The notes under the pieces are model-generated. The model had not been told where the DNA came from. It worked only from the letters and a program-made list of their open reading frames with translations, and made no database searches. A stretch of 64,000 nucleotides of DNA from Novosphingobium sediminicola (GTDB lineage Bacteria > Pseudomonadota > Alphaproteobacteria > Sphingomonadales > Sphingomonadaceae): the NCBI RefSeq assembly GCF_014196525.1, contig NZ_JACIDX010000004.1, positions 95,763 through 159,762 on the forward strand. The letters are read 5' to 3'. Shown here in pieces: positions 1-7,693 of the stretch (the first letter of the stretch is position 1; each line of letters starts with the position of its first letter). The position numbers and the translations under genes were made by a program.

Positions 1-1
1 T

Positions 2-31
2 GAAGCCGAGATTTTCGTCACGCTGACGTGA
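2..31 (+). CDS. Possible 3' end of an upstream gene (partial)
   Basis: The first bases read as nine sense codons (E-A-E-I-F-V-T-L-T) and then TGA. This could be the C-terminus of a gene that begins outside the window, but the stretch is too short to test. From here to about position 215 I see no gene. Confidence 0.22.
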   Translation, partial: EAEIFVTLT

Positions 32-217
32 TCAACCGACCCGCAAGGGCTCTCAACCAACCCCGTCATAAAAATTCATAAAATTCGCCAATGTGGCCAT
101 TTCATTCATGGATTTGTCAGACGCGCCCTGCCATATCGACCTCGCGGCCTAGCCGGCTCTTTTAGAAGAGGCTACCAACCCGGCTGGGCCGCAACTCTCC
201 CCACAGACGCATATGCA

Positions 218-252
218 AAAAGAGCGGCCGGAATAATCCAGCCGCCCCTTTG
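218..252. terminator. GC-rich hairpin with flanking A and T runs
   Basis: An imperfect inverted repeat (GCGGCCGG, loop, CCAGCCGC) is flanked by AAAAAGAG on the left and CCCCTTTG on the right. It lies about 60 bp beyond the stop codon of the minus-strand gene ending at 309. It could act as a terminator in either direction. Confidence 0.42.
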
Positions 253-308
253 TGCGTTTTCGGCACGTATCTCAGCATTCAGAACCGGCCCGATGACGGG
301 CCCGGCCC

Positions 309-599
309 TTACTGGCCTTCAACAACGTCCTTGTTGTCGAGGTGCTGAACTTCGTGCATGTCGAAGTTGACCGGAGCGCGGTTGAAAGTGCCCGACACGC
401 CGTTCTTCGTCACCTTCAGTTCGAAAGGCACCTTGCCGTTATAGGCCGAGCCCTTGAGAACCTTGACGCCGTTCTGCACTTCCGAGGTGTAGGTGTAGGT
501 CACGCCCTGGTAGGTGAAGCTCTGCTTGGGTGCTTCTTCAGCGAAAGCGACGGTGGGCAGAAGAGCGAAAGCGGCGGCAGCGATAACAGTCTTGATCAT
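309..599 (-). CDS. Small secreted protein of unknown function
   Basis: The product has 96 residues. A typical Sec signal peptide (M-I-K, hydrophobic alanine-rich core, A-F-A cleavage site near residue 20) precedes about 75 residues with many Thr, Tyr, Val and Asn, suggesting a small beta-rich periplasmic domain. The start at 599 is chosen because AGGGG lies 8 nt upstream and the signal peptide begins there; an in-frame ATG further upstream (704) would bury the signal. I do not recognise the family. It is monocistronic, with a hairpin after its stop and AT-rich, inverted-repeat-bearing DNA upstream. Confidence 0.72.
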   Translation of the reverse strand: MIKTVIAAAAFALLPTVAFAEEAPKQSFTYQGVTYTYTSEVQNGVKVLKGSAYNGKVPFELKVTKNGVSGTFNRAPVNFDMHEVQHLDNKDVVEGQ

Positions 600-685
600 G
601 GCAATATCCCCTATTTGGTTAGGAACAATTGCCTCGAAGCACCCTTTATGTTGTTGAATGCCGTTTAACGTGAATGGTGGGAATG

Positions 686-729
686 TAGCAATTGCATTCA
701 CCAACGATATAATTGCATTTTTTGCAATT
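686..729. promoter_or_regulatory. AT-rich inverted repeats (AATTGCA) upstream of the small secreted gene
   Basis: A perfect 7+5+7 inverted repeat, AATTGCA-N5-TGCAATT, lies at 711-729. A second palindrome, GCAATTGC, lies at 688-695, and a further ACAATTGC at 625-632. They sit 30-130 bp upstream of the minus-strand start at 599, in the only clearly AT-rich stretch nearby. This looks like an operator cluster; the regulator is unknown. The rest of 600-978 has no gene that I can support. Confidence 0.4.
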
Positions 730-978
730 TAGCCAAAGCTTACCGATGGAAAATCTCCACCTATCCCGTTAGAATTCGGCATATTTTCGCCAAATACCCG
801 AGATTGCGGGCCTGAAATGCCCTATCGCCCCGCATCGACCTTGAATAGGAATGCATACAAGTTCGTCCCGCCCTATCCGGCGAAAAGTGCCAAAATCGCC
901 CCGACATTCCTACGGCGAATCACGTCACGTGCATCACCAAGAAACCATTATGGAATGATGCGTCGCAACATAGAACCA

Positions 979-1419
979 TTACCCACCCGGATTCCACCCC
1001 GGCGGCGCCAATTCGAACCCGTCAAAGGTAAATCCCGGCGCCACCGCGCAACTGACCAACGCCCAGCCATCACCCGCGCGCGCCGATTGCCAATGCCCGG
1101 TCGGGATCACCCCCTGCGGCGCCTCGCCATTCAACACATCGCCGCCCAGACGGATCCAACGCACCGGCCCCGCATCCCCGGCCGCCACGCCCAGATCCAG
1201 CGCCGACCCGCTATGCCACAGCCACACCTCGGTCGCATCGATCCGATGCCAGTGCGAGGTCTGCCCGGCCTCCAGCAGGAAATAGATCGTACTGACGCGC
1301 CCGCGATCCTCGCCTTCGCGCCACAATTCGACATACCATCCGCCTTCGGGGTGCGGCTGCATCCCCAATCGCTCGATAATCGCCACGGCCTGCGGATCAC
1401 GCCTTGCGCGTTCACTCAT
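979..1419 (-). CDS. DUF985 (cupin_5) family protein
   Basis: A 146-residue cupin-fold protein. The N-terminal motif L-G-M-Q-P-H-P-E-G-G-W-Y and the later S-H-W-H-R-I-D-A-T-E-V-W segment are hallmarks of the DUF985/cupin_5 family, whose biochemical role is not settled. The start has GGGAGG about 9 nt upstream. It overlaps the pfkB stop by 8 bp, so it is the last gene of a minus-strand unit PhnA-like, pfkB, cupin. No signal peptide, so cytoplasmic. Confidence 0.85.
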   Translation of the reverse strand: MSERARRDPQAVAIIERLGMQPHPEGGWYVELWREGEDRGRVSTIYFLLEAGQTSHWHRIDATEVWLWHSGSALDLGVAAGDAGPVRWIRLGGDVLNGEAPQGVIPTGHWQSARAGDGWALVSCAVAPGFTFDGFELAPPGWNPGG

Positions 1420-2353
1420 GGCCCAAAGCCTCCCACATCTGCCGCACCGCCTCCGGGTGGCACAGGTCCGTGCCCGGCGACATTACCGCCGCCGTCCCCG
1501 CCGCCATGCCCCAGCGGAACGCGCCCGCCGCATCCTCGCCGCGCAAAAAGCCATGGACCATCCCGCCAACGAAACTGTCGCCCGCCCCGGTCGCGCTTTT
1601 CACCGGCACGTCCAGCGCGGGCCGCACGATCACCCCGCCCGCATGGGCCAGCACCGCGCCCTCATGCCCCATGGACACGGCCACATGCGCCGCCTTGCCG
1701 CTGCGCACCATCTCCATCGCCGCCTCGCCCACGGCCTGCGCATCGGTCAATTTGCGCCCGATCAGCGTTTCAAACTCGCCCTGACTGGGCTTGACCAGAT
1801 AGAGCCCGCCCTGTTCCAACGCAGCCGCCAGCGCCGGGCCAGACGTATCGACCACCACCCGCACATCGCGCCCGGCCAGAGCCGCCGCAACGCGCGCATA
1901 GAAATCCACCGGCACTCCGCGCGGCAAAGACCCGCTGGCCACCAGCCAGCCATGATCGAACCCCGCGACATGATCGAAGGCAGCCTGCCACTCGCCCTCG
2001 GCCACCAGCGGCCCATCGGGGACAAAGCGGAACTCCTTGCCGCTCGACCTTTCATAAACGGCCAGCGATTGCCGCGTATGGTCACGGATGGCGATGCGAT
2101 GCCGGTCCAGCCCATGCTGATCCAGCAATTCGTCGAGCAGCGCGCCTGTCGCCCCGCCCGCCAGATAGATCACCTCGACCGCGCCAAGAGATGAAGCATG
2201 GCCCATCCGCGCCAGCACGCGCGCCACATTGATCCCGCCACCGCCCGGATCGTAACGCTCGTCATGCGTGCGGATCTTGTGGGTGGGAAACACCGCCTCG
2301 GCCTCGCAGGCGCCGTCGATGGCGGGGTTCATCGTCAATGTGGCGACGCGCAT
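1412..2353 (-). CDS. pfkB: PfkB-family 6-phosphofructokinase (ribokinase superfamily)
   Basis: A 313-residue sugar kinase that by family phosphorylates fructose 6-phosphate or a related sugar phosphate with ATP. It aligns by eye with E. coli PfkB throughout: T-L-T-M-N-P-A-I-D near the start, the P-G-G-G-G-I-N-V-A-R substrate motif, G-S-L-P-R-G-V, L-V-K-P-S-Q-G-E-F, and the C-terminal G-A-G-D-S-F catalytic and anion-hole motif with its Asp. Length matches the family (about 309). It starts 2 bp after the PhnA-like stop and overlaps the downstream cupin, so the three are probably cotranscribed. Tagatose-6-phosphate or 1-phosphofructokinase activity cannot be excluded. Confidence 0.9.
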   Translation of the reverse strand: MRVATLTMNPAIDGACEAEAVFPTHKIRTHDERYDPGGGGINVARVLARMGHASSLGAVEVIYLAGGATGALLDELLDQHGLDRHRIAIRDHTRQSLAVYERSSGKEFRFVPDGPLVAEGEWQAAFDHVAGFDHGWLVASGSLPRGVPVDFYARVAAALAGRDVRVVVDTSGPALAAALEQGGLYLVKPSQGEFETLIGRKLTDAQAVGEAAMEMVRSGKAAHVAVSMGHEGAVLAHAGGVIVRPALDVPVKSATGAGDSFVGGMVHGFLRGEDAAGAFRWGMAAGTAAVMSPGTDLCHPEAVRQMWEALGHE

Positions 2354-2355
2354 CC

Positions 2356-2661
2356 TTACCTCTTGCGGACAAATTCGGCGCGCAGCACCAGACCCTTGAT
2401 CCCGTCATAGCGGCAGTCGATCTCCTGCGGATCGCCCGTCAGGCGGATCGACTTGATCAAGGTGCCGCGCTTCAACGTCTGGCCCGCGCCTTTCACTTCC
2501 AGATCCTTGATCAACGTCACCTGATCGCCATCGGCCAACAGATTACCCACCGCATCGCGCACCTCGACCGTATCGGCGGCGGCCTGTTTCGCGGCCAGTT
2601 CGGAAGCTGACATCCATTCGCCGCTTTCCTCGTCATACACATAATCTTCATCAGCGCTCAT
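2356..2661 (-). CDS. PhnA/YjdM-like protein lacking the zinc ribbon
   Basis: A 101-residue protein. The C-terminal 70 residues match the PhnA (YjdM) domain: V-R-D-A-V-G-N-L-L-A-D-G-D, then I-K-D-L-E-V-K-G, then the I-D-C-R-Y-D-G-I-K-G end. In E. coli the N-terminus is a Cys4 zinc ribbon; here it is an acidic segment (D-E-D-Y-V-Y-D-E-E-S-G) with no CxxC pair. The start at 2661 has AAGGAG 9 nt upstream; the longer reading from 2712 lacks support. Despite the historical name, PhnA is not established as a phosphonatase. First gene of the pfkB-cupin unit, divergent from the glycine-zipper gene. Confidence 0.8.
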   Translation of the reverse strand: MSADEDYVYDEESGEWMSASELAAKQAAADTVEVRDAVGNLLADGDQVTLIKDLEVKGAGQTLKRGTLIKSIRLTGDPQEIDCRYDGIKGLVLRAEFVRKR

Positions 2662-2841
2662 TGTCTGGCTCCTTTCATGCGGCCCTTGGCACGCCATCGC
2701 GGCCTTGGCCATCTTCGGCCTCTAGCGGGTAACAAATTGTCGCGCTTTGCGCTGTGTCAGCCTGTGTTCACGCGGATCATGGCAAATGTTACAACAGAAT
2801 TTCAGACAGGCCATCAATGGCCGATCACCGAGGATAGGCAC

Positions 2842-3717
2842 ATGACCCATTCTTTGCAAAAAACCCTGATCGCGGCCAGCGCGATCGCAGTCGGCCTCTC
2901 TCCGGTCGCCGCCAGTTACGCCTCGGCCCAGATCGGCTCGCCCTATCCAACCGCATCGTCGGGCCAAACCTACTCCAATCAGGGGACCTATTCCAATCAG
3001 GGCAACTACCCCGCCCAGAGTGGCTATCCCAACCAGCCCGGCTACCCCAATCAGGCGCCCTACCCCAATCAGGGCGCCAATGCCCAACAGGGCGGCTATC
3101 CCCAGCAAGGCGGCTACGACTATCGCAATCCCCCGCCCGAGCCGACCGAGCCCCAAGGCTATGACGGCCGCACCCCGCCCCCGCCCCCGCAGGGCTATGT
3201 CTCGGGCGGCGAGGATTATGGCGCGGATGCCCGCTATGCCGCCGACGCGGAAAACTGGGCGCGCAACAATTGCGTGAAGTCGCGCGGCAACACCGGCGCG
3301 GGCGCCTTGGTGGGCGGCGTGCTAGGCGCGATCATCGGCGGCGGATTGGCCGGGCGGCATGACACGGGCGTGGGCATGGCGGCGGGCGCAGCCATCGGCG
3401 CCGTGGGCGGCGCGGCCGTGGCCAGCAGCAGCGGCGGCGAAACCAGCCCCGGCTGCCCTCCGGGCTATGTCACGCGCGGCGGCGCTCCGGCCTATGCCTA
3501 TGTCCAGAGCGATTATGTCTATGCCGCCCCGGCATGGTATCGCCCGTGGGTCTATGTCGACAATGCGTGGATCTATCGCCCCTATCCCTATCACAGCTGG
3601 TATGCCCGCACCTATCGCCCGATGCCGCGCGCCTATTATGGCGGGCCGGGCCGGGGCTATTACGGCGGGCGCGGCGGATATGGCTGGCGCGGCGGATATG
3701 GTGGCCATCATCGCTGA
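2842..3717 (+). CDS. Secreted glycine-zipper protein with YxNQ repeats
   Basis: A 291-residue exported protein. The order is: signal peptide (residues 1-33, ending A-S-A), a low-complexity region of Y-(S/P)-N-Q-G-type repeats (about 40-100), a Pro/Tyr-rich linker, a glycine zipper (about 153-195, G-A-L-V-G-G-V-L-G-A-I-I-G-G-G repeating G/A every fourth residue), and a Tyr/Trp/Arg/Gly-rich tail ending in G-Y-G-G-H-H-R. Glycine zippers of this kind are usual in 2TM or outer-membrane lipoprotein-like envelope proteins. The start is supported by GAGGAT 6 nt upstream. Function unknown; an envelope structural or stress role is inferred. Confidence 0.8.
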   Translation: MTHSLQKTLIAASAIAVGLSPVAASYASAQIGSPYPTASSGQTYSNQGTYSNQGNYPAQSGYPNQPGYPNQAPYPNQGANAQQGGYPQQGGYDYRNPPPEPTEPQGYDGRTPPPPPQGYVSGGEDYGADARYAADAENWARNNCVKSRGNTGAGALVGGVLGAIIGGGLAGRHDTGVGMAAGAAIGAVGGAAVASSSGGETSPGCPPGYVTRGGAPAYAYVQSDYVYAAPAWYRPWVYVDNAWIYRPYPYHSWYARTYRPMPRAYYGGPGRGYYGGRGGYGWRGGYGGHHR

Positions 3718-3740
3718 TCGTTGAAAGCCAGTTCATCAGA

Positions 3741-3777
3741 AGGGGGAGGGCCGGTCATCGCGCCCTCCCCCTTTTTG
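3741..3777 (+). terminator. Rho-independent terminator after the glycine-zipper gene
   Basis: A strong hairpin (GGGGGAGGG, loop, CCCTCCCCC) is followed directly by TTTTTGT, starting 24 bp after the stop at 3717. Confidence 0.85.
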
Positions 3778-3955
3778 TATGATCGCTTGGTTGCTCCCCT
3801 GATTGCTATCGCGCAGGCCATGGTTTGGATTGGCCGCGCAATGCCTGCATCCCTAACGCTCCCCCCTCGCCCGATCCGTGATGAGGGGGCCATCATGGCC
3901 GGATCGGCACAGTTCCTCCTCGACGCGGCCTGCCCGCGCTGATAGCCGGACGACC

Positions 3956-5206
3956 ATGACGCAAGCGCCAAAGCATCCGCTGCATTACCGCGATTTCCAA
4001 TTCTACTGGCTGGCCCGGCTGACCGCCATGCTGGGTCATAATGCGATGGTGATGGCGCTGGGCTGGGCGGTCTATGACGTGGCGCGCAGCACGTATGGCG
4101 TGCGCGCCGCCGCGCTGCGGCTGGGGCTGGTGGGGCTGGCGCAGTTCCTGCCTTTTCTGATCTGCAACCCTTTGGCCGGGCTGGCGGCCGACCGGCATGA
4201 CCGGCGCAAAGTGGTGCGCGGCGCGCTGATCGGGCAATTGTGCTTTTTGGTCCCGCTGTGCCTGCTGGCGGCGCGGGGCGGGCTGTCGTTGATGGTGCTC
4301 TATGTTGTCGCTGCGGGCTTTGCCGCCTCGCGCGCCTTTTACATGCCGGCGATGAATGCGCTGCTCTCGGCCACGGTGCCGCCCGAAACATTGCCGCGCG
4401 CGATTGCGCTGGGGGCGATTGCCGGGCGCGTGGGGGGCATTCTGGGGCCGGTGCTGGGCGGCTATGCCTATGCGGTGTCGCCGGGGGCGGCTTTTGGCTT
4501 TGCCGCCGCGCTGCTGGTGCTTTCGCTCTGCGCGCAAATGCTGATCAGCGCGGACGCCAGCCATTCGCGCGGTTCGCGGGGGCGCCCGCTCGACCTGATG
4601 CGTGAAGGGCTGGCCTATGTGCGCTCGAACCGGCTGCTGTTCGGCACGATCACGCTCGATATGTTCGCCACGCTGCTGGGCGGGGTGACGGCGCTGCTGC
4701 CGGTCTATGCGCGCGATATTCTCCATGTCGGGCCGGATGGGCTGGGGCTGCTGCGGGCGGCATCGTCGGTAGGGGCGCTGGGGACGGCATTGTTCGTTTC
4801 ATGGCGGCCGGTTGGCAGCCATGTTGGGGCCAAGATGCTGGGCGCTGTGGGCATTTATGGGGTCTTTACCGTGGTGTTCGGCCTGTCCACCTCGTTCTGG
4901 CTGTCGGCGGGATGTCTGGCGGTGCTGGGGGCGGCCGATATGGTCTCGGTGCTGATCCGGCAGACCTTGATGCAGCTTTCCACCCCCGATGACATGCGCG
5001 GGCGGGTGGGGGCGATCTCGACGCTGTTCGTTTCGGCCTCGAATGAATTGGGCGAGATGGAATCGGGCCTTGCCGCCGCGCTGCTGGGACCGGTGGGGGC
5101 GGTGGTGTTTGGCGGAGTGGCCTCTATTGCGATTGCGGCGGGATGGGCCCGATTGTTCCCCTCGCTGCTCGACGCCCATGGGTTTGAAAACCGCCCGGTG
5201 GCCTAG
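3956..5206 (+). CDS. MFS transporter, EntS-like (MFS_3)
   Basis: A 416-residue inner-membrane carrier with about twelve hydrophobic segments. It carries the cytoplasmic-loop motif after helix 2 (G-L-A-A-D-R-H-D-R-R-K) and G-x-x-x-G-P-x-x-G-G in helix 5. The N-terminal P-L-H-Y-R-D-F-Q-F-Y-W-L-A-R pattern is typical of the EntS/MFS_3 group of exporters for siderophores or drugs. The ATG at 3956 is chosen because the family begins with that motif; the ribosome-binding site is poor. Monocistronic, convergent with the hydrolase at 5226-5966. Substrate unknown. Confidence 0.8.
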   Translation: MTQAPKHPLHYRDFQFYWLARLTAMLGHNAMVMALGWAVYDVARSTYGVRAAALRLGLVGLAQFLPFLICNPLAGLAADRHDRRKVVRGALIGQLCFLVPLCLLAARGGLSLMVLYVVAAGFAASRAFYMPAMNALLSATVPPETLPRAIALGAIAGRVGGILGPVLGGYAYAVSPGAAFGFAAALLVLSLCAQMLISADASHSRGSRGRPLDLMREGLAYVRSNRLLFGTITLDMFATLLGGVTALLPVYARDILHVGPDGLGLLRAASSVGALGTALFVSWRPVGSHVGAKMLGAVGIYGVFTVVFGLSTSFWLSAGCLAVLGAADMVSVLIRQTLMQLSTPDDMRGRVGAISTLFVSASNELGEMESGLAAALLGPVGAVVFGGVASIAIAAGWARLFPSLLDAHGFENRPVA

Positions 5207-5216
5207 GACCGGGCGG
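5191..5216. terminator. Hairpin between convergent genes
   Basis: CCGCCCGG and CCGGGCGG form an 8-bp stem across the stop of the MFS gene, 20 bp before the end of the opposing hydrolase gene. There is no T run, so termination is possible but weakly supported. Confidence 0.35.
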
Positions 5217-5225
5217 CTCTCCGCC

Positions 5226-5966
5226 TTATTTCAACACGCCGTCAAAAAACGGGATCAATGTCTGCCAATGGCGCTCGGCCTGCTCCGGATTATGCACGGG
5301 CATATCCTCGGGCACCCAGCCATGGCGCGCGGGATAGGTTTCCACCGTAAAATCCGCCCCGGCCTGATCCAGCGCAGCGATCAGGCGGGCCTTTTGCGCA
5401 TCGTCGAAATTGGCATCCTCAATGGCGCCCGCGACATAGATCTTAGCCCTGATCCGCCCGGCCAGCAGATGCGGGCTGGTGGGCGTATCATTGGCCAATC
5501 CGCCGCCGTGAAACGAGGCCACCGCCGCGATCCGGTCGGGATAGGTCCCTGCCGCGATCAGCGCCAGACGCCCGCCCATGCAATAGCCGGTCACGCCATA
5601 GCCGCCCGGCGCCACATCCGCGCGCCCATCCAGAACCGCAAGGAAAGCGGGAAAATCGGCCATCACCGCCTTGGGCGTCGCGGGCGCCATGAAACGCTCG
5701 CGATGCGCCTCGCGCAGGGTCTTGTCGGTGAACACCACCTTGGGATCGACCGGATCATAGGCCCCCGAACGATAGAACAGATCGGGCAACAGCACGACAT
5801 AGCCATGGCCCGACAGCCTTTGCGCCATATGATGCACCGCAGGACGCATGCCCGGCCCGTCCATCAACAGGATCACCCCCGGCCATGGACCTTTGCCCTC
5901 GGGCGTATAGACCCATGCCGGGGCGGTTCCCTCCGCCGCTGTCACCGCGATCTGTTCAACAGCCAT
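5226..5966 (-). CDS. Dienelactone hydrolase family protein
   Basis: A 246-residue cytoplasmic alpha/beta hydrolase. The nucleophile elbow is G-Y-C-M-G-G with Cys129, the dienelactone-hydrolase variant of the serine elbow; the catalytic His is in A-R-H-G-W (His215), and an acidic residue near 184-188 would complete the triad. The family hydrolyses dienelactones of chlorocatechol ortho-cleavage and other esters. It is a single gene beside an aldehyde dehydrogenase and close to the aromatic operon, so a role with an aromatic-derived lactone is plausible but not shown. GAAAGG precedes the start. Confidence 0.87.
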   Translation of the reverse strand: MAVEQIAVTAAEGTAPAWVYTPEGKGPWPGVILLMDGPGMRPAVHHMAQRLSGHGYVVLLPDLFYRSGAYDPVDPKVVFTDKTLREAHRERFMAPATPKAVMADFPAFLAVLDGRADVAPGGYGVTGYCMGGRLALIAAGTYPDRIAAVASFHGGGLANDTPTSPHLLAGRIRAKIYVAGAIEDANFDDAQKARLIAALDQAGADFTVETYPARHGWVPEDMPVHNPEQAERHWQTLIPFFDGVLK

Positions 5967-6098
5967 GTCTTGCGCCTTTCTCGTGAAACCTTGCGGGCGG
6001 AATATCGATCAGCCCGCCCGCAGAAGCGATAAGGTTGCCAAAGCGCGCGCGCTCATAGACACCGCCCCACGAGCTATTGAATCTGCGAAGGAGCCATC

Positions 6099-7652
6099 AT
6101 GTCGTCTGCCTATCTGATCGGGGCGCAGCGCCGCACCGGCGCCGCAAGCTTTACCGGAATCGAGGCCGCCACCGGCAAGGCGCTGGACGGCGATTTCGCC
6201 ATCACCACCGCCGATGACATTGCCCAGGCCTGCGCTTTGGCCGGGGCGGCTTTCGACGCCTATCGCGAAACCACGCCCGAGGCGCGCGCGGCTTTCCTCG
6301 ACGCCATCGCCGCCGCCTTGGAGGCCCGCGCCGAAGCCATCGTCGCCCGCGCGATGCTGGAAAGCGGGTTGCCGCAGGGCCGCCTGAATGGCGAGCTGGG
6401 CCGCACCACCGGCCAATTGCGCTTGTTTGCCAAAGTCTTGCGCGAAGGCGACTGGGCGGGCGCGATCATCGAGCCCGCGCTGCCGGAACGCCAGCCCCTG
6501 CCCCGCCCCGATCTGCGCGCGCGCCAGATTGCCGTCGGCCCGGTCGCGGTTTTCGGCGCCTCGAACTTCCCGCTGGCCTTTTCGGTGGCGGGCGGCGACA
6601 CGGCTTCGGCGCTGGCCGCCGGTTGCCCGGTGGTGGTCAAAGCCCATCCGGCCCATCCCGGAACCTCGCTTCTGGCGGGCGAAGCGATTGCCGAAGCGGT
6701 GGCCGCCTGCGGCCTGCCCGAGGGCGTTTTCAGCCTGATCCAAGGGCCGGGCAATGACATCGGCACAGCCCTTGTCGCGAATCCCCATATCAAGGCGGTG
6801 GGCTTTACCGGCTCGCGCGGGGGCGGTCTGGCGCTGATAGCGGTGGCCGCGAGCCGCCTCGAACCCATTCCGGTCTATGCTGAAATGTCATCGATCAATC
6901 CGGTTTTGCTCTTCCCCGCCGCGCTGGCCGCCCGCGCCGAAGATCTGGGCCGCGCCTATGTCGGCTCGCTCAGCCTGTTTGCGGGTCAGTTCTGCACCAA
7001 CCCCGGCGTGGTGGTGGCACTCGACAGCCCCGACCTCGACCGCTTCCTTGGCGCGGCCAGCGAAGCGCTCAAGGGCGTTGCCCCGCAGGTGATGCTAACG
7101 GGCGGGATCGCGGCTGCCTATGCGCGTGGGATCGAGACGCTGAGCGGCGCGGATGGTGTGGCCGTGCTGGCCGCCGGGCCGGATGGGGATGCGCAATGCG
7201 GCGCGGCGCGCCTGCTGGCGGTCGATGCCGACGATCTGTTGAGCAATCCGGCGCTCACGCATGAGGTCTTCGGCCCCTCCTCGCTGGTCATCCGCTGCAA
7301 GGATGCCGAACAGATCGTCGCGGTTCTCGAAGGTCTGGAAGGGCAATTGACCGCCACGCTGCATATTGACGAGGCCGACTATCCGCTGGCCGCCCCGCTG
7401 CTGCCCATTCTGGAGCGCAAGGTCGGACGCATCCTCGCCAATGGCTGGCCCACGGGCGTCGAGGTGTCGCGCAGCATGGTGCATGGCGGGCCGTTCCCGG
7501 CCACGTCCGATCCGCGCACGACATCGGTGGGGGCCATGGCGATCCACCGCTTCCTGCGCCCGGTCTGCTATCAGGCGCTGCCCGATGCGTTGTTGCCCGA
7601 TGCGTTGAAGGCGGGCAATCCGCTGGGTCTGCCGCGCCGTCAGTTCGATTGA
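6099..7652 (+). CDS. NAD(P)-dependent aldehyde dehydrogenase, 2,5-dioxovalerate (ketoglutarate semialdehyde) type
   Basis: A 517-residue member of the aldehyde dehydrogenase superfamily, with catalytic Cys299 in G-Q-F-C-T-N-P-G and general base Glu262 in Y-A-E-M-S-S-I-N-P. The latter sequence and the overall length fit the 2,5-dioxopentanoate dehydrogenase branch, which oxidises alpha-ketoglutarate semialdehyde to 2-oxoglutarate in non-phosphorylated pentose, glucarate or hydroxyproline breakdown. AAGGAG lies 7 nt before the ATG. It stands alone, divergent from the hydrolase at 5226-5966 and followed by a strong bidirectional terminator. No other gene of those sugar pathways is in the window, so the substrate is inferred from family only. 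Confidence 0.85.
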   Translation: MSSAYLIGAQRRTGAASFTGIEAATGKALDGDFAITTADDIAQACALAGAAFDAYRETTPEARAAFLDAIAAALEARAEAIVARAMLESGLPQGRLNGELGRTTGQLRLFAKVLREGDWAGAIIEPALPERQPLPRPDLRARQIAVGPVAVFGASNFPLAFSVAGGDTASALAAGCPVVVKAHPAHPGTSLLAGEAIAEAVAACGLPEGVFSLIQGPGNDIGTALVANPHIKAVGFTGSRGGGLALIAVAASRLEPIPVYAEMSSINPVLLFPAALAARAEDLGRAYVGSLSLFAGQFCTNPGVVVALDSPDLDRFLGAASEALKGVAPQVMLTGGIAAAYARGIETLSGADGVAVLAAGPDGDAQCGAARLLAVDADDLLSNPALTHEVFGPSSLVIRCKDAEQIVAVLEGLEGQLTATLHIDEADYPLAAPLLPILERKVGRILANGWPTGVEVSRSMVHGGPFPATSDPRTTSVGAMAIHRFLRPVCYQALPDALLPDALKAGNPLGLPRRQFD

Positions 7653-7655
7653 TCG

Positions 7656-7693
7656 GAAAAGCCCCGCAGCCGCACACTGCGGGGCTTTTTTTT
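7656..7693. terminator. Bidirectional rho-independent terminator
   Basis: A perfect hairpin (AAAAGCCCCGCAG, loop CCGCACA, CTGCGGGGCTTTT) ends in a T8 run and begins with AAAA, so it can serve both the dehydrogenase and the convergent LysR gene whose stop it touches. Confidence 0.88.

Noticed and set aside
817..1794. A 325-codon plus-strand frame over the cupin and pfkB genes
   Set aside because: The product is Pro/Arg/His-rich with no recognisable domain, while the minus-strand frames give clear DUF985 and PfkB proteins.
2940..3120. A CRISPR-like array in the repeated stretch
   Set aside because: The repeats are short, in frame and encode Y-x-N-Q units; there are no unique spacers and no cas genes.
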